From Nitrosomonas sp. Nm166 (GTDB lineage: Bacteria; Pseudomonadota; Gammaproteobacteria; Burkholderiales; Nitrosomonadaceae): DNA of 64,000 nt. Positions 34,636 to 43,548 of this stretch are shown here, one piece after another. Location: the NCBI RefSeq assembly GCF_900112825.1, contig NZ_FONE01000012.1:1-64000 (forward strand), given 5' to 3'. Made by a program: the position numbers and the translations under genes. Positions within the stretch are counted from its first letter, which is position 1, and every line of letters begins with the position of its first letter. Under the pieces are notes generated by a model. That model was not told the DNA's origin, ran no database searches, and saw only the letters and a list, made by a program, of their open reading frames with translations.

Positions 34636-35310
34636 GTGTCAATACAAATGCTTGAGTTATGCAATATCAATAAAGCCTATGCCGAAGGGCGGAAGGTGCT
34701 GACCAACTTAACGTACACTCTGAAAGCAGGCGAGTATGTCGCCATTATGGGGGATTCGGGGGTGGGTAAATCGACTTTGCTGAATCTGATCGCTGGCTTG
34801 GATACGCCGGATTCAGGCGAGGTCCGCATCAATGGCGTTGCCATTTCGGCATTGGATGATGATGCAGCCACGCAATTGCGGCGCGAACAATTTGGCTTCG
34901 TATTTCAGGCATTTCACGTATTGCCGCATCTGACGTTGCGTCAAAATATCGCTTTGCCGTTATTGCTGAATGAAGCGTCGCTGGATCGTGTTGAGCAGAT
35001 GCTGGCTGAGGTGGGGCTGCACGATCGGGGGCATCATTTTCCGCGCCAGCTATCCGGGGGTGAATTGCAGCGCGTGGCGATTGCACGCGCGCTAGTACAC
35101 CGGCCTAAGCTGGTTCTGGCGGACGAGCCCACCGGTAATCTCGATCCGGATACAGCGCGCGAGATTCTCCAGTTAATGCGCAAGGAAATCAAATCAAACG
35201 GCGCTACGGGCATTCTCGTAACACACTCGCATGCGGCAGCTGCCACGGCGGATATTGTTTTGAATTTGACCAAGGATGGCTTGCATCCTGCAAGGTCAGA
35301 GTTGAGCTAA
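34636..35310 (+). CDS. ABC transporter ATP-binding protein (LolD-like)
   Basis: This 224-residue ATPase belongs to the LolD/MacB/FtsE group. Walker A is GDSGVGKST near 39-47, the signature is LSGGELQR near 139-146 and Walker B is LVLADEPTGNLD near 159-170. The start is either GTG at 34636 or ATG at 34648 (MLELCNINKAY); neither has a good ribosome site. The stop overlaps the start of the permease gene by one base. With the permease and the AttH/CrtC-type lipocalin it forms a three-gene operon whose substrate is probably a lipid-like or hydrophobic molecule, by analogy. Confidence 0.92.
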   Translation: MSIQMLELCNINKAYAEGRKVLTNLTYTLKAGEYVAIMGDSGVGKSTLLNLIAGLDTPDSGEVRINGVAISALDDDAATQLRREQFGFVFQAFHVLPHLTLRQNIALPLLLNEASLDRVEQMLAEVGLHDRGHHFPRQLSGGELQRVAIARALVHRPKLVLADEPTGNLDPDTAREILQLMRKEIKSNGATGILVTHSHAAAATADIVLNLTKDGLHPARSELS

Positions 35311-37856
35311 TGAATTCGATATCGTTATTTCGCTGGTTGCTGTTTGGTGAATGGCGTGCGCATATGGTGCAGCTGATTGTGGTGCTCATAGCCATTGCAG
35401 TGGGCGTTGCGATGGGGTTTTCCATCCATCTGATCAATACCGCGGCATTCAATGAATTTTCTGCCGCCAGTAAAAGTCTTTCCGGCCAATCGGATTTGCA
35501 GGTGCGAGGCCGCAAGGCTTTCTTTGGTGAATCGCTTTATCCGATGCTGGCCGGCCATGAAGGTGTCGCGTTGGCGAATCCGGTGTTGGAATTGGATGTT
35601 GTGGCACTGGGCAAGCAGCAAAACAGAAATGATCATAAGCTGAAAATCATCGGTATCGACATGTTCCGGGCAGCGGAGATTTCGCCCGATCTGCTGGGGT
35701 TGCCCGAGGAAGGGAAAACACTGGATCGGCTAGCCAGCGATACCATTTTTCTATCGCCGGCCGCCATGGAATGGTTGCAAGTTAAACAGGGCGATTCGTT
35801 GCCATTGCAGGTGGGATTACAAACCGTTACTTTGCGTGTGGCGGGTGGTTTGGTGCGGGCACGGGCCGGACAGCGCCTTGCGGCCATGGATATTGGTGCG
35901 GCGCAGTGGCGTTTTCAGCAGCTCGGATTATTGTCACGGATCGAGCTGAAACTGAAAGATGGCGTCAATCATGCCGCATTTAAGGCCAGACTGACTGAAG
36001 AATTGGGCGAATCGTATTGGGTGTCCGAAACAACAGATCAGGAAACACGAATTGCCAATATGTCGCGCGCTTATCGCGTCAACCTTAACATGCTGGCTCT
36101 GGTGGCGTTGTTTACCGGTACGTTTCTGGTATTTTCGACACAGGCGTTATCGGTTATCCGGCGGCGCCAGCAATTTGCATTATTGCGCGTCCTCGGTTTT
36201 ACACGGCAACAATTGTTGCGGCAGATCATCACTGAAGGAGTGATTCTGGGTGTGATCGGCTCAATGCTGGGATTGATGTTAGGTTATGCTGTCGCAGCCA
36301 TGGCAATTCAGTTTCTGGGTGGAGATTTGGGCAGCATGTTTTTTCCGGGCGTTAAGCCCAGTATTTACTTTAACCCGCTGGCTGCATTGACATTCTTTTG
36401 GGTGGGATTAAGCGTGACGATGTTAGGCAGTCTTGTGCCAGCATTCGAGGCTGTGCGCGCTAGGCCCGCGCTGGCATTGAGATCCGGCAGTGAAGAGCTA
36501 GCCATGGCGAAATTGTCTGCACCGTGGTTTGCTGTGATTTGTCTGTCTTTCGCCTTATTGTTTACCCAACTTCCACCTATTTTCGAACTGCCGATATTTG
36601 GATATCTGGCTATCGCACTGCTGCTGATTGGCGGTATTGCGTTGATGCCGCGCTTTGCGGGATGGGTTTTTTCTGCTTTATTCGTAAAACTGCATCACAG
36701 GATAGGCGCTGTTTTTACCTTGGTGCTGACGCGCCTGGCCAATGCACCTAACCAGGCTGCTATTGCACTGGGCGGTATCCTGGCCAGTTTTAGTCTGATG
36801 GTCGCAATGGCGATCATGGTGACGAGTTTTCGTATATCGGTGGATGGTTGGCTGGAGCGGGTTTTACCAGCTGATTTATATGTACGTGTGACTGCAACGG
36901 GTGATCAAGGAGGCTTTCAACCCGATGAGCAAAAGGTGATATCGGAACTACCTCATTTTGATCGGGTGGATTTTTTCCGTACGCAACCATTAACGTTGGA
37001 GGCTGATCGGCCGGAAATTACATTGATCGCTCGTCCCATTGACCAGACGGATCCGCGCAATACGTTGCCTATGACGGATGACATGATTGCGCCTGCACTG
37101 CTATCTGAAGGAATCATGCCCGTGTGGGTATCTGAAGCGATGGTGGATTTATATGGCTATCGTGTTGGAGAAAAAGTGACTTTGCCCATCGGTGCTACAT
37201 CCAGTGAATTTTTGGTTGCTGGTGTGTGGCGCGATTATGGCCGCCAATTTGGTGCTGTGCAGATGCAACTGGCAGACTATCAGGCGCTGACTGGTGATTC
37301 GAGTGTCAACACATTGGCTTTGTGGTTACAGCCCGGAATAACGTTGGAGGAGGCCATCGCAAACTTGCGGCAATTGCCGTTTGGAGCCGCGCTGGAGATA
37401 TCCAGATCCAGTGATATGCGCGCCTTGAGCCTGGAAATTTTTGACCGGAGTTTTGCCGTTACTTATATATTGGAAATCGTGGCGGTAGTCATCGGACTGC
37501 TGGGTGTTGCAGCGAGTTTTTCCGCCCAAACATTGGCGCGTGCCAAAGAGTTTGGCATGCTGCGGCATATCGGTGTCATGCGCTGGCAGATCCTTGCGAT
37601 ACTGGCTGCAGAAGGTAGCTTGTTGACGACGCTTGGGGTTATGCTGGGTTTTGGGTTGGGGTGGGGTATCAGCCTGATTCTGGTTTTTATTGTCAATCCG
37701 CAATCCTTTCACTGGACCATGCAATTGCATTTGCCGTGGGGGTGGTTGATGGTGATTGCCGCAGTTATGCTGGTTTCAGCAACACTGACGGCACTGCTCG
37801 CCGGGCGTCAGGCGGTTTCTGGTCATGTGATACGTGCTGTACGGGAGGATTGGTGA
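35310..37856 (+). CDS. FtsX-like ABC transporter permease, two-domain
   Basis: This 848-residue inner-membrane protein has two FtsX-type modules, each with a large periplasmic part followed by three or four helices: near 255-395 (RVNLNMLALVALFTGTFLVFS, then FALLRVLGFTRQQLL) and near 700-848 (VTYILEIVAVVIGLLGVAASFSAQTLARAKEFGMLRHIGVMRWQI). In between is a second group of helices near 400-520. The length matches the double-length permeases encoded next to LolD-like ATPases. Start and stop overlap both neighbours by single bases, so translation is coupled. Confidence 0.92.
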   Translation: MNSISLFRWLLFGEWRAHMVQLIVVLIAIAVGVAMGFSIHLINTAAFNEFSAASKSLSGQSDLQVRGRKAFFGESLYPMLAGHEGVALANPVLELDVVALGKQQNRNDHKLKIIGIDMFRAAEISPDLLGLPEEGKTLDRLASDTIFLSPAAMEWLQVKQGDSLPLQVGLQTVTLRVAGGLVRARAGQRLAAMDIGAAQWRFQQLGLLSRIELKLKDGVNHAAFKARLTEELGESYWVSETTDQETRIANMSRAYRVNLNMLALVALFTGTFLVFSTQALSVIRRRQQFALLRVLGFTRQQLLRQIITEGVILGVIGSMLGLMLGYAVAAMAIQFLGGDLGSMFFPGVKPSIYFNPLAALTFFWVGLSVTMLGSLVPAFEAVRARPALALRSGSEELAMAKLSAPWFAVICLSFALLFTQLPPIFELPIFGYLAIALLLIGGIALMPRFAGWVFSALFVKLHHRIGAVFTLVLTRLANAPNQAAIALGGILASFSLMVAMAIMVTSFRISVDGWLERVLPADLYVRVTATGDQGGFQPDEQKVISELPHFDRVDFFRTQPLTLEADRPEITLIARPIDQTDPRNTLPMTDDMIAPALLSEGIMPVWVSEAMVDLYGYRVGEKVTLPIGATSSEFLVAGVWRDYGRQFGAVQMQLADYQALTGDSSVNTLALWLQPGITLEEAIANLRQLPFGAALEISRSSDMRALSLEIFDRSFAVTYILEIVAVVIGLLGVAASFSAQTLARAKEFGMLRHIGVMRWQILAILAAEGSLLTTLGVMLGFGLGWGISLILVFIVNPQSFHWTMQLHLPWGWLMVIAAVMLVSATLTALLAGRQAVSGHVIRAVREDW

Positions 37857-38965
37857 TGTTGAGTGGTAAAAGTATGAGTCAGTATTATTTTTTTCCTTTT
37901 GTCAGATTAACTGTTCTTTCTTTCTGCTTGTTTACTGCAACTGCTTTTGCTGAATCCTCCGAATTTATGCCGGTTGTACCTGATTACAAGCTGACTTTTC
38001 CACGCGATTACGGCGCGCATCAGGATTTCCGGATTGAGTGGTGGTATGTTACTGGTTGGCTGGAGACGGAGGATAAAAAGCCACTCGGCTTCCAGGTAAC
38101 TTTCTTTCGTTATGCAACTGGCCATAATCAGGATAACCCAAGTCGTTTTGCGGCGAAATATTTGATTATCGCGCACTTGGCACTCTCCGATCCTGCAGTG
38201 GGAAAATTAATGCATATTGAAAGGACTGCCCGTGAAGGTTTCAATCTGGCTTATGCCAAAGAGGGGAATACCGATGTGAGGCTGAATGACTGGACATTTG
38301 TGCGCGAAGAGGATGGGCACTATCAGGTGGATATGCAAGCCAATGATTTTGGTCTGCAATTATCATTAACACCGACACAAATGATAATGCTGCAAGATCA
38401 AAACGGCTTTTCCCGTAAAGGTCCCAAATCAGAGCAAGCAAGTTATTATTACAGTGAACCGCATTTAAGCGTAACCGGTACGGTTTTTCGGCATAATAAG
38501 CCTGTTACTGTCAGCGGCCGTGCCTGGCTTGATCATGAGTGGTCAACGGCATATCTGGACTCTGATGCGGATGGATGGGATTGGGTTGGTGCCAATCTGG
38601 ATGATGGTTCAGCATTGATGGCTTTTCAAATACGCCACAAGAATGGCGGTAAAGTTTGGGCTTATGCCGCATTGCGCGATGCATCCGGCAATATTAGTTT
38701 TTTCAATCCGGAGCAGGTGGAGTTTACACCTACGCGTACTTGGCGCTCACCCCATACGGATGCTATTTATCCTGTCGCTATGCATATCCGGACAGGTGAA
38801 ACGGAATGGCAGCTGATGCCACTGCTCGATGATCAAGAATTGGATTCACGTCAATCAGCTGGAGCGGTTTACTGGGAAGGTGCAGTAACACTTACTAGAG
38901 ATAATAAACCTGCTGGACGAGGTTATCTTGAGCTAACAGGATATTTCAAGCCTTTAGCATTATGA
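37856..38965 (+). CDS. AttH/CrtC family lipocalin-like exported protein
   Basis: This 369-residue exported protein has a signal peptide (likely cleavage after AFA, near residue 32) and matches the AttH/hydroxyneurosporene synthase-like family. Key blocks are FPRDYGAHQDFRIEWWYVTGWL near 48-68, GFQVTFFRYATG, the YYYSEPHLSVTGTV region, and AWLDHEWSTAYLDSDADGWDWVGANLDDGSALMAF. The EWWY and HEWS segments are family marks. The ATG at 37856 overlaps the permease stop, with GGGAGG just upstream, so the much longer open frame from 37661 is not the real start. It probably carries a hydrophobic ligand for the transporter. Confidence 0.88.
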   Translation: MLSGKSMSQYYFFPFVRLTVLSFCLFTATAFAESSEFMPVVPDYKLTFPRDYGAHQDFRIEWWYVTGWLETEDKKPLGFQVTFFRYATGHNQDNPSRFAAKYLIIAHLALSDPAVGKLMHIERTAREGFNLAYAKEGNTDVRLNDWTFVREEDGHYQVDMQANDFGLQLSLTPTQMIMLQDQNGFSRKGPKSEQASYYYSEPHLSVTGTVFRHNKPVTVSGRAWLDHEWSTAYLDSDADGWDWVGANLDDGSALMAFQIRHKNGGKVWAYAALRDASGNISFFNPEQVEFTPTRTWRSPHTDAIYPVAMHIRTGETEWQLMPLLDDQELDSRQSAGAVYWEGAVTLTRDNKPAGRGYLELTGYFKPLAL

Positions 38966-39293
38966 GTATGATTTTTATATTTCGTCTTGGAGAAATGCGC
39001 AATGGCAAGCGTAAGGGATTTAATTTGAGAGTAGTTCCGCTCAAGTTCTAGGAATGCATATAACGCGTTTCTAATTCAACACTTTCATTGTTGGTAAATG
39101 TGAGTTAGAATTTGTAAAATGATCTGAATCATATTGGATTGTTACGAAATAAAAGTAATATATTCAAATCCTTGAATGGTTGGTCAATAAAAAGTTACAC
39201 GATCACAAAACTTTGTGCTCGTGAAAGTAGGGGGGTCGATGTTATCGGCTTTAGTTAAGTAAGTGGTAATCTATTTAAATAAGGAGATTAGTT
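38966..39293. other. Long leader/intergenic region with one hairpin
   Basis: These 328 bp follow the lipocalin operon and lead into a 38-codon gene. The clear structure is the hairpin at 39198-39223. A tiny 18-codon frame at 38995 has a GGAG-like ribosome site but no other support. No RNA family was recognised. Confidence 0.4.
39198..39223. promoter_or_regulatory. Hairpin in the leader of the 38-residue peptide gene
   Basis: CACGATCACAAA and TTTGTGCTCGTG form a 12-bp stem with one mismatched pair and a two-base loop. It ends 70 bases before the ATG at 39294. It could be a protein-binding dyad or an RNA structure; no T-run follows, so it is not a typical terminator for the operon upstream. 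Confidence 0.4.
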
Positions 39294-39410
39294 ATGACTG
39301 AAATTAATAGAAGAGAAACAGATGCACAAGTTCTGAGATTGTTCTTCATTTCAACAGCAGTTTTTATTGTAATTGGAGCGATTGTTTACGGCATTTACGG
39401 CGGTTTCTAA
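39294..39410 (+). CDS. 38-residue single-pass membrane peptide
   Basis: The gene runs ATG 39294 to TAA 39410 and gives 38 residues. The first 14 are charged (MTEINRRETDAQVL). The rest is one membrane helix, FFISTAVFIVIGAIVYGIYG, ending GGF. An AAGGAGATTAGTT ribosome site in good position supports translation. Its size and shape recall accessory subunits of respiratory enzymes such as NapE/TorE or CydX, but it matches none of them well. It is flanked by hairpins and lies on the opposite strand from the protoglobin gene, pointing toward it. Confidence 0.65.
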   Translation: MTEINRRETDAQVLRLFFISTAVFIVIGAIVYGIYGGF

Positions 39411-39747
39411 ACTGATCGGTTTTTATGAATGCCCGTATGCGTAGTTTAAGATTTGCTAGTTATTGATGATTATCCAGTTTTATCAAAACTTATTCTATCG
39501 CTATGAATGATTTGTAAAACGTATCAGTTAAACACATTTTACAAGTAAAAATATAAATGCCCATTTATCGGAAAATTATCTGATAAATGGGCATTTATCA
39601 TGCATTAGCGCACAAAAGATTATTACTCTTAGTAAGTAAAAAACAGTTGCAATAACAATTGGGCTCAATGAGCATTCATTTTTATTTTGGTTACTTCATC
39701 CAGTTTGAACAGAAAGTGGCAAGTAACAAATGTTACTTCCAGAACTT
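39411..39747. other. Convergent intergenic region with large palindrome
   Basis: These 337 AT-rich bases lie between the peptide gene and the convergent protoglobin gene. The only structured element is the 17-bp-arm palindrome at 39553-39598. I find no gene. Confidence 0.5.
39553..39598. terminator. Large palindrome, likely bidirectional terminator
   Basis: The arms 39553-39569 (ATAAATGCCCATTTATC) and 39582-39598 are perfect complements, with a 12-base loop. The flanks are A/T-rich on both sides. It lies between two convergent genes, which suits a two-way terminator, though it is 143 bases from one stop and 150 from the other and has no long T-run. It could equally be a repeated extragenic element. 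Confidence 0.5.
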
Positions 39748-40341
39748 TCAGAACTCCCCTTCTTTAATATAAGGTTGTGACCACAGAATGACTTGCATCA
39801 GGACAGATTTGCGCCAGGCGTCTTGCATGCGATCAACATCATCACGTGAGTGACCCCCTTTCTCCAGAAATGGGCGAAGTGTGGTCGTGATTGGAATGAG
39901 TAATGCAAAAATGTAGTGTATGTGAATAATCGGGACAGATTTTACGTTGTCTGTACTATTTTTTTTAGAGCTGTGATGACGCAACCCGATCTCATACTGA
40001 TAGTTGAGCCAGTTCTGATCATATTCGGCATTTGCGGTATCAACAATCCATTGACCAAAGCGTTTACGCACTGCTCCCAGGTAATTCGTATCCGGCTGAC
40101 CATCTGCTGGATTGGTGAAATAGTGCAGCAGAAACGGTGTCGAGCCTACAAAGCCATACCATACATCCAGGATTTGTTCTGTCTGGTCTTTCAGTATGTC
40201 GTGCGACATTTTCAAGTAACGCACATCATCATCACTAAATAAGCTGGCTTGTTTCAGTTTGTCGAAATCTTCCATGGTGAATGGAGATTTCTTAAGCTCA
40301 GCACTGCCATAGGTATATCCGGGTATATTTGTAGCTGCCAT
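39748..40341 (-). CDS. Protoglobin (heme-binding globin-fold protein)
   Basis: This 197-residue protein is a stand-alone protoglobin, the heme domain related to globin-coupled sensors. It opens with MAATNIPGYTYGSAEL and contains FTMEDFDKLKQASLFSDDDVRYLKMSHDIL, YLGAVRKRFGQWIVDTANAEYDQNWLNYQYEIGLRHHSSKKN and a C-terminal helical part. The proximal histidine is expected in the GLRHHSSKKN segment. Protoglobins bind O2, CO and NO; in a nitrifier a role with NO is plausible but inferred. The ATG at 40341 fits the AAGGA ribosome site better than the one at 40347. Confidence 0.85.
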   Translation of the reverse strand: MAATNIPGYTYGSAELKKSPFTMEDFDKLKQASLFSDDDVRYLKMSHDILKDQTEQILDVWYGFVGSTPFLLHYFTNPADGQPDTNYLGAVRKRFGQWIVDTANAEYDQNWLNYQYEIGLRHHSSKKNSTDNVKSVPIIHIHYIFALLIPITTTLRPFLEKGGHSRDDVDRMQDAWRKSVLMQVILWSQPYIKEGEF

Positions 40342-40558
40342 AAACATTCCTTTTTATTTTTGAGTTAGTCATCATAGGTAACAAAGTAATAGTTACACTA
40401 TGTATTTATATCATGCGGTTACGCAATGAATTCTGGTCAAATTATATAAAAAAAGAGTCAATCCAATATTGGATTAAAATTTAAATCGCGGATTTTACAG
40501 GATTGATAATGAGTGCGGGGGTACTTTTTTATAGGAGCAGCAGGTAAAAAGTGGTTGT

Positions 40559-41959
40559 CTAATTTCTGTGTATTTTCAACAAAGTATCCAGCCAATTCTT
40601 CCAGGATTGATATTTCTCTGATAATGCATGGTTCTCATATTGAATGGTGATTTTTTTAGTCTGGTGGTTAGATTTCGATTGAAGCCTACCAGCAAGGAGC
40701 GCTGCACCTTGCAGACTTGCTTCCTTTTGCTGCAAGTGAGAAACCGGCAATGTCACACATTGAGCGATACCTTGTTGCAGACAGGGCAATTCAGATAAGC
40801 CGCCTGACAGGTAAACTTGAGTTAGCGGTACGTGGTAGTGAAAATCTTCCAGGATGCGTGCAACGCGGAAAATAATAGCCTCGAGCATGAGGAGAGCGAT
40901 TTGCTGTGTGGTCAAATCTGTAACAGATCTGGAAAAATAAATACCCCAGTCGTTGCGAAAATAGGGCGCGCCTAAGCCACTTGGCTCTGCCAGGCAAAAA
41001 ATGTCACTGTTTGCCAAATCTTCAACACAGCAATTTGCAACCGGGTAAGGCGCCAGTGCAGCAGCAATGGAATTGAGCGTGCCTTCAATGGCAAATTGAG
41101 CTTGATGGTTGTCATTCTGATAAACCAGTGTTTGTAGATAGCCCCCAAATGCCGGTTCACCTTTGGCAAGAGAGCGGATCACAAAGCCGCCGGTGCCCAG
41201 ATTAACCAGCGCTTCGGTTTGATTATCTGTCAGGCTGGCAATCAGAGCGGCTGATTGGTCACCTATACTGGCTTGTAAGGTCAAACCGACATCCAGTGGC
41301 AGGTTCAAACCAGTTGAAGGTTTGATTTGGGGCAGAATCGATCGAGGAATATCAAAAAGTCTGCATAAAGAGTCTGACCATCGCTGCTGATGGATGTCCA
41401 TGAGCAAAGTGCGCGCAGCCATCGAGGCATCGGTAAGAAAATACTGACCGCCCGTCCAGCGCCAGATCAGAAAAGTGTCCAGTGTGCCTGCCAGCCATTC
41501 ATTCTTAACAAGTTTCTCACGCCACGTCGGATTCTCCTGCAACAGCACACTGAGTTTGGGGGCAAAGTAATAAGCAGTCAAACGTAAACCGGTCCGTTTT
41601 TGAATAGTATCTACCGATGTCTGCAGATGATCACAACAGCTTGCTCCCCGGGTATCCTGCCACGAAATTAAGGGTGTTATGGGCTCACCGCTGGCTTTAT
41701 CCCAGATCAGGAAGGACGAGCGCTGACTGCATAGCCCTAAAGGAGGATGATCGTTGGCTTGTTCATTGGCTTGTGCAATGCATTGTTTTAACACTCGTTC
41801 GGTAATCCGGGCATAATCTTGTGCATTGCTTTCATAGCGTCCATTGCGAACATTAATAGGCGATGCAGGCTCCGCGACGATGTGATGGAGATTTCCTTGC
41901 CGATCCATTAAAGCCGCTTTGATGGAGGTTGTGCCCAGGTCGAGGGCGATCGCGGACAT
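40559..41959 (-). CDS. FGGY-family carbohydrate kinase, glycerol kinase-like context
   Basis: This 466-residue kinase has the ASKHA-type nucleotide fold of FGGY kinases: SAIALDLGTTSIKAALMDRQGN at the N-terminus, SFLIWDKASGEPITPLISWQDTRG near 90-112, ASIGDQSAALIASL near 232 and VYLSGGLSELPCLQQGIAQC near 400. It is shorter than typical GlpK. Its position directly after glpD (TAATG, one-base overlap) suggests it phosphorylates glycerol, but another polyol or sugar is possible. The ATG at 41974 would overlap glpD by 16 bases and is less likely. Confidence 0.8.
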   Translation of the reverse strand: MSAIALDLGTTSIKAALMDRQGNLHHIVAEPASPINVRNGRYESNAQDYARITERVLKQCIAQANEQANDHPPLGLCSQRSSFLIWDKASGEPITPLISWQDTRGASCCDHLQTSVDTIQKRTGLRLTAYYFAPKLSVLLQENPTWREKLVKNEWLAGTLDTFLIWRWTGGQYFLTDASMAARTLLMDIHQQRWSDSLCRLFDIPRSILPQIKPSTGLNLPLDVGLTLQASIGDQSAALIASLTDNQTEALVNLGTGGFVIRSLAKGEPAFGGYLQTLVYQNDNHQAQFAIEGTLNSIAAALAPYPVANCCVEDLANSDIFCLAEPSGLGAPYFRNDWGIYFSRSVTDLTTQQIALLMLEAIIFRVARILEDFHYHVPLTQVYLSGGLSELPCLQQGIAQCVTLPVSHLQQKEASLQGAALLAGRLQSKSNHQTKKITIQYENHALSEKYQSWKNWLDTLLKIHRN

Positions 41960-43548
41960 TAATGCATGATCCATTGCCGGCAGCAGTGCTCAACTTCCTG
42001 CTGTAACTGTGTCTTATCCCAATTCATAACACTGGCTACGCGCAGCGCGATCTGCCGGATTTGGTTTTCTGTCAGCCTGGCCAGAATGAGTAAAGGCAGG
42101 CGGCGGCGTAGCAGATCATCCAGATGTACGACCATTTCAGAAATGGCGCAGTACATCAGATCAGCTTCAATTAACGGCAGGGATGGGATGATTCGCTGTG
42201 CAAGTCCGGCTTGTGTTTCAATACCGCGGAAAATCTCTGTGGTTTGTGTGCCATGCCGACGCAGTAGCCATTTTGTGCTTTCTGCATCAATACCCAGTTG
42301 CATTGCCCGGCTTTGCATGTGGGCAAACCATGCTGAAAAATCTTCTCGTGGTGTCCAGGGAAATAGTTTGCCCTCAGTTGCACACGGCTGGGAAACACCG
42401 AGTTGCGAGCACACTGTATCAACGATTTGAGCGGCATCTTGACGCGATGAGGTTATTTTCCCACCGATGGCGTAGTGCACGCCATTCGAGGTGGATTTTA
42501 ATTCCCAATCACGGCTCATTGCCGAAGGTGAGTCGGAGGAAGGAAGATGCATGTTGAGTTTGAAAACCCGAATCCCGGCAAAATAACCAATAATGTCAGA
42601 CTTTGTCCAGGGTGTTTTCAGATAATCGTTGGCGGCAGCGAGCAGATAGTCAATATCACTATCATCCACAGAAATTTGCTCGGTATTGCCTTTGAAGTCG
42701 GTATCGGTTGTGCATAACAGCGTCAGACCATACCAGGGAATCAGAAAAAACACCCGACCATCTGATCGAGCTGTGAGTAATAACGCTTCATCCTTCAACA
42801 CGGCTGGCATAACCAGATGAACCCCTTTGGAAAGACGGCACCACTCGCTGCTCGGTGTCTCATTGGCTAACCACTGACCGGTAGTAATAACAATCTGTTT
42901 GGCGTTAATTTTCTGCTGGGTTTGGGTAAGTTGATCGCGGATTATCGCACCATCTGCCTTGCCATTGGTTTCCAGCAGTTGGATCAATTTGCAATAGTTG
43001 ATGCAATTGGCGCCCGCATTCAGCGCTCCTGCGATGAGCTCCCATACCAACCTGGCATCATCGGTTTGTGCATCGGCGTAGGTAAAACCGCCTTTCAATG
43101 CGTTTTCATTAAGCAACGGAAAGTGGGCGGTGAATTGCTGCCGATTGAGATAGTGGTGGCGCATGTGCGGATCGGTATCACCGGCCAGGAAATCATACAG
43201 TGTGAGCCCTAGCTTCAGTTGCAGCCGGTTCATGCGCTGATGCGCGTAAACAGGAACACCAAAACGCAATGGCCATACCCGGTGAGGCGCTGCATGTAGC
43301 AACATTTTGCGTTCTTTGAGCGACTTGCTGACCAGCTTGAAATCATAAGTCTCCAGGTAGCGCAAACCGCCATGAATTAACTTACTGGAGGCAGATGAAG
43401 TGGCGTGAGCCCAATCATTCTGCTCAACGATGGCTACTTTCAGTCCGCGTAACGCAGCATCATACGCAGTCCAAGCACCATATATGCCGCCGCCGCAAAC
43501 CAGCAGATCGAAATGCTGGTTTTGCAGCGCTGCAAAATCCCTTTTCAT
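41959..43548 (-). CDS. glpD: Glycerol-3-phosphate dehydrogenase, FAD-dependent
   Basis: GlpD oxidises glycerol-3-phosphate to dihydroxyacetone phosphate and passes electrons to quinone at the inner membrane. The 529-residue protein has the FAD-binding FDLLVCGGGIYGAWTAYDAALRG motif near 12-34, SSASSKLIHGGLRYLETYDFKLV near 52-74, the LIPWYGLTLLCTTDTDF segment and the C-terminal DAO domain. The start overlaps the phosphodiesterase gene by four bases and the stop overlaps the kinase gene, so the three genes form one transcription unit. No glpF or glpT transporter is present. Confidence 0.93.
   Translation of the reverse strand: MKRDFAALQNQHFDLLVCGGGIYGAWTAYDAALRGLKVAIVEQNDWAHATSSASSKLIHGGLRYLETYDFKLVSKSLKERKMLLHAAPHRVWPLRFGVPVYAHQRMNRLQLKLGLTLYDFLAGDTDPHMRHHYLNRQQFTAHFPLLNENALKGGFTYADAQTDDARLVWELIAGALNAGANCINYCKLIQLLETNGKADGAIIRDQLTQTQQKINAKQIVITTGQWLANETPSSEWCRLSKGVHLVMPAVLKDEALLLTARSDGRVFFLIPWYGLTLLCTTDTDFKGNTEQISVDDSDIDYLLAAANDYLKTPWTKSDIIGYFAGIRVFKLNMHLPSSDSPSAMSRDWELKSTSNGVHYAIGGKITSSRQDAAQIVDTVCSQLGVSQPCATEGKLFPWTPREDFSAWFAHMQSRAMQLGIDAESTKWLLRRHGTQTTEIFRGIETQAGLAQRIIPSLPLIEADLMYCAISEMVVHLDDLLRRRLPLLILARLTENQIRQIALRVASVMNWDKTQLQQEVEHCCRQWIMH

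Noticed and set aside
38995-39051. 18-codon frame MRNGKRKGFNLRVVPLKF after a GGAG
   Set aside because: Too short to support without conservation data; likely chance.
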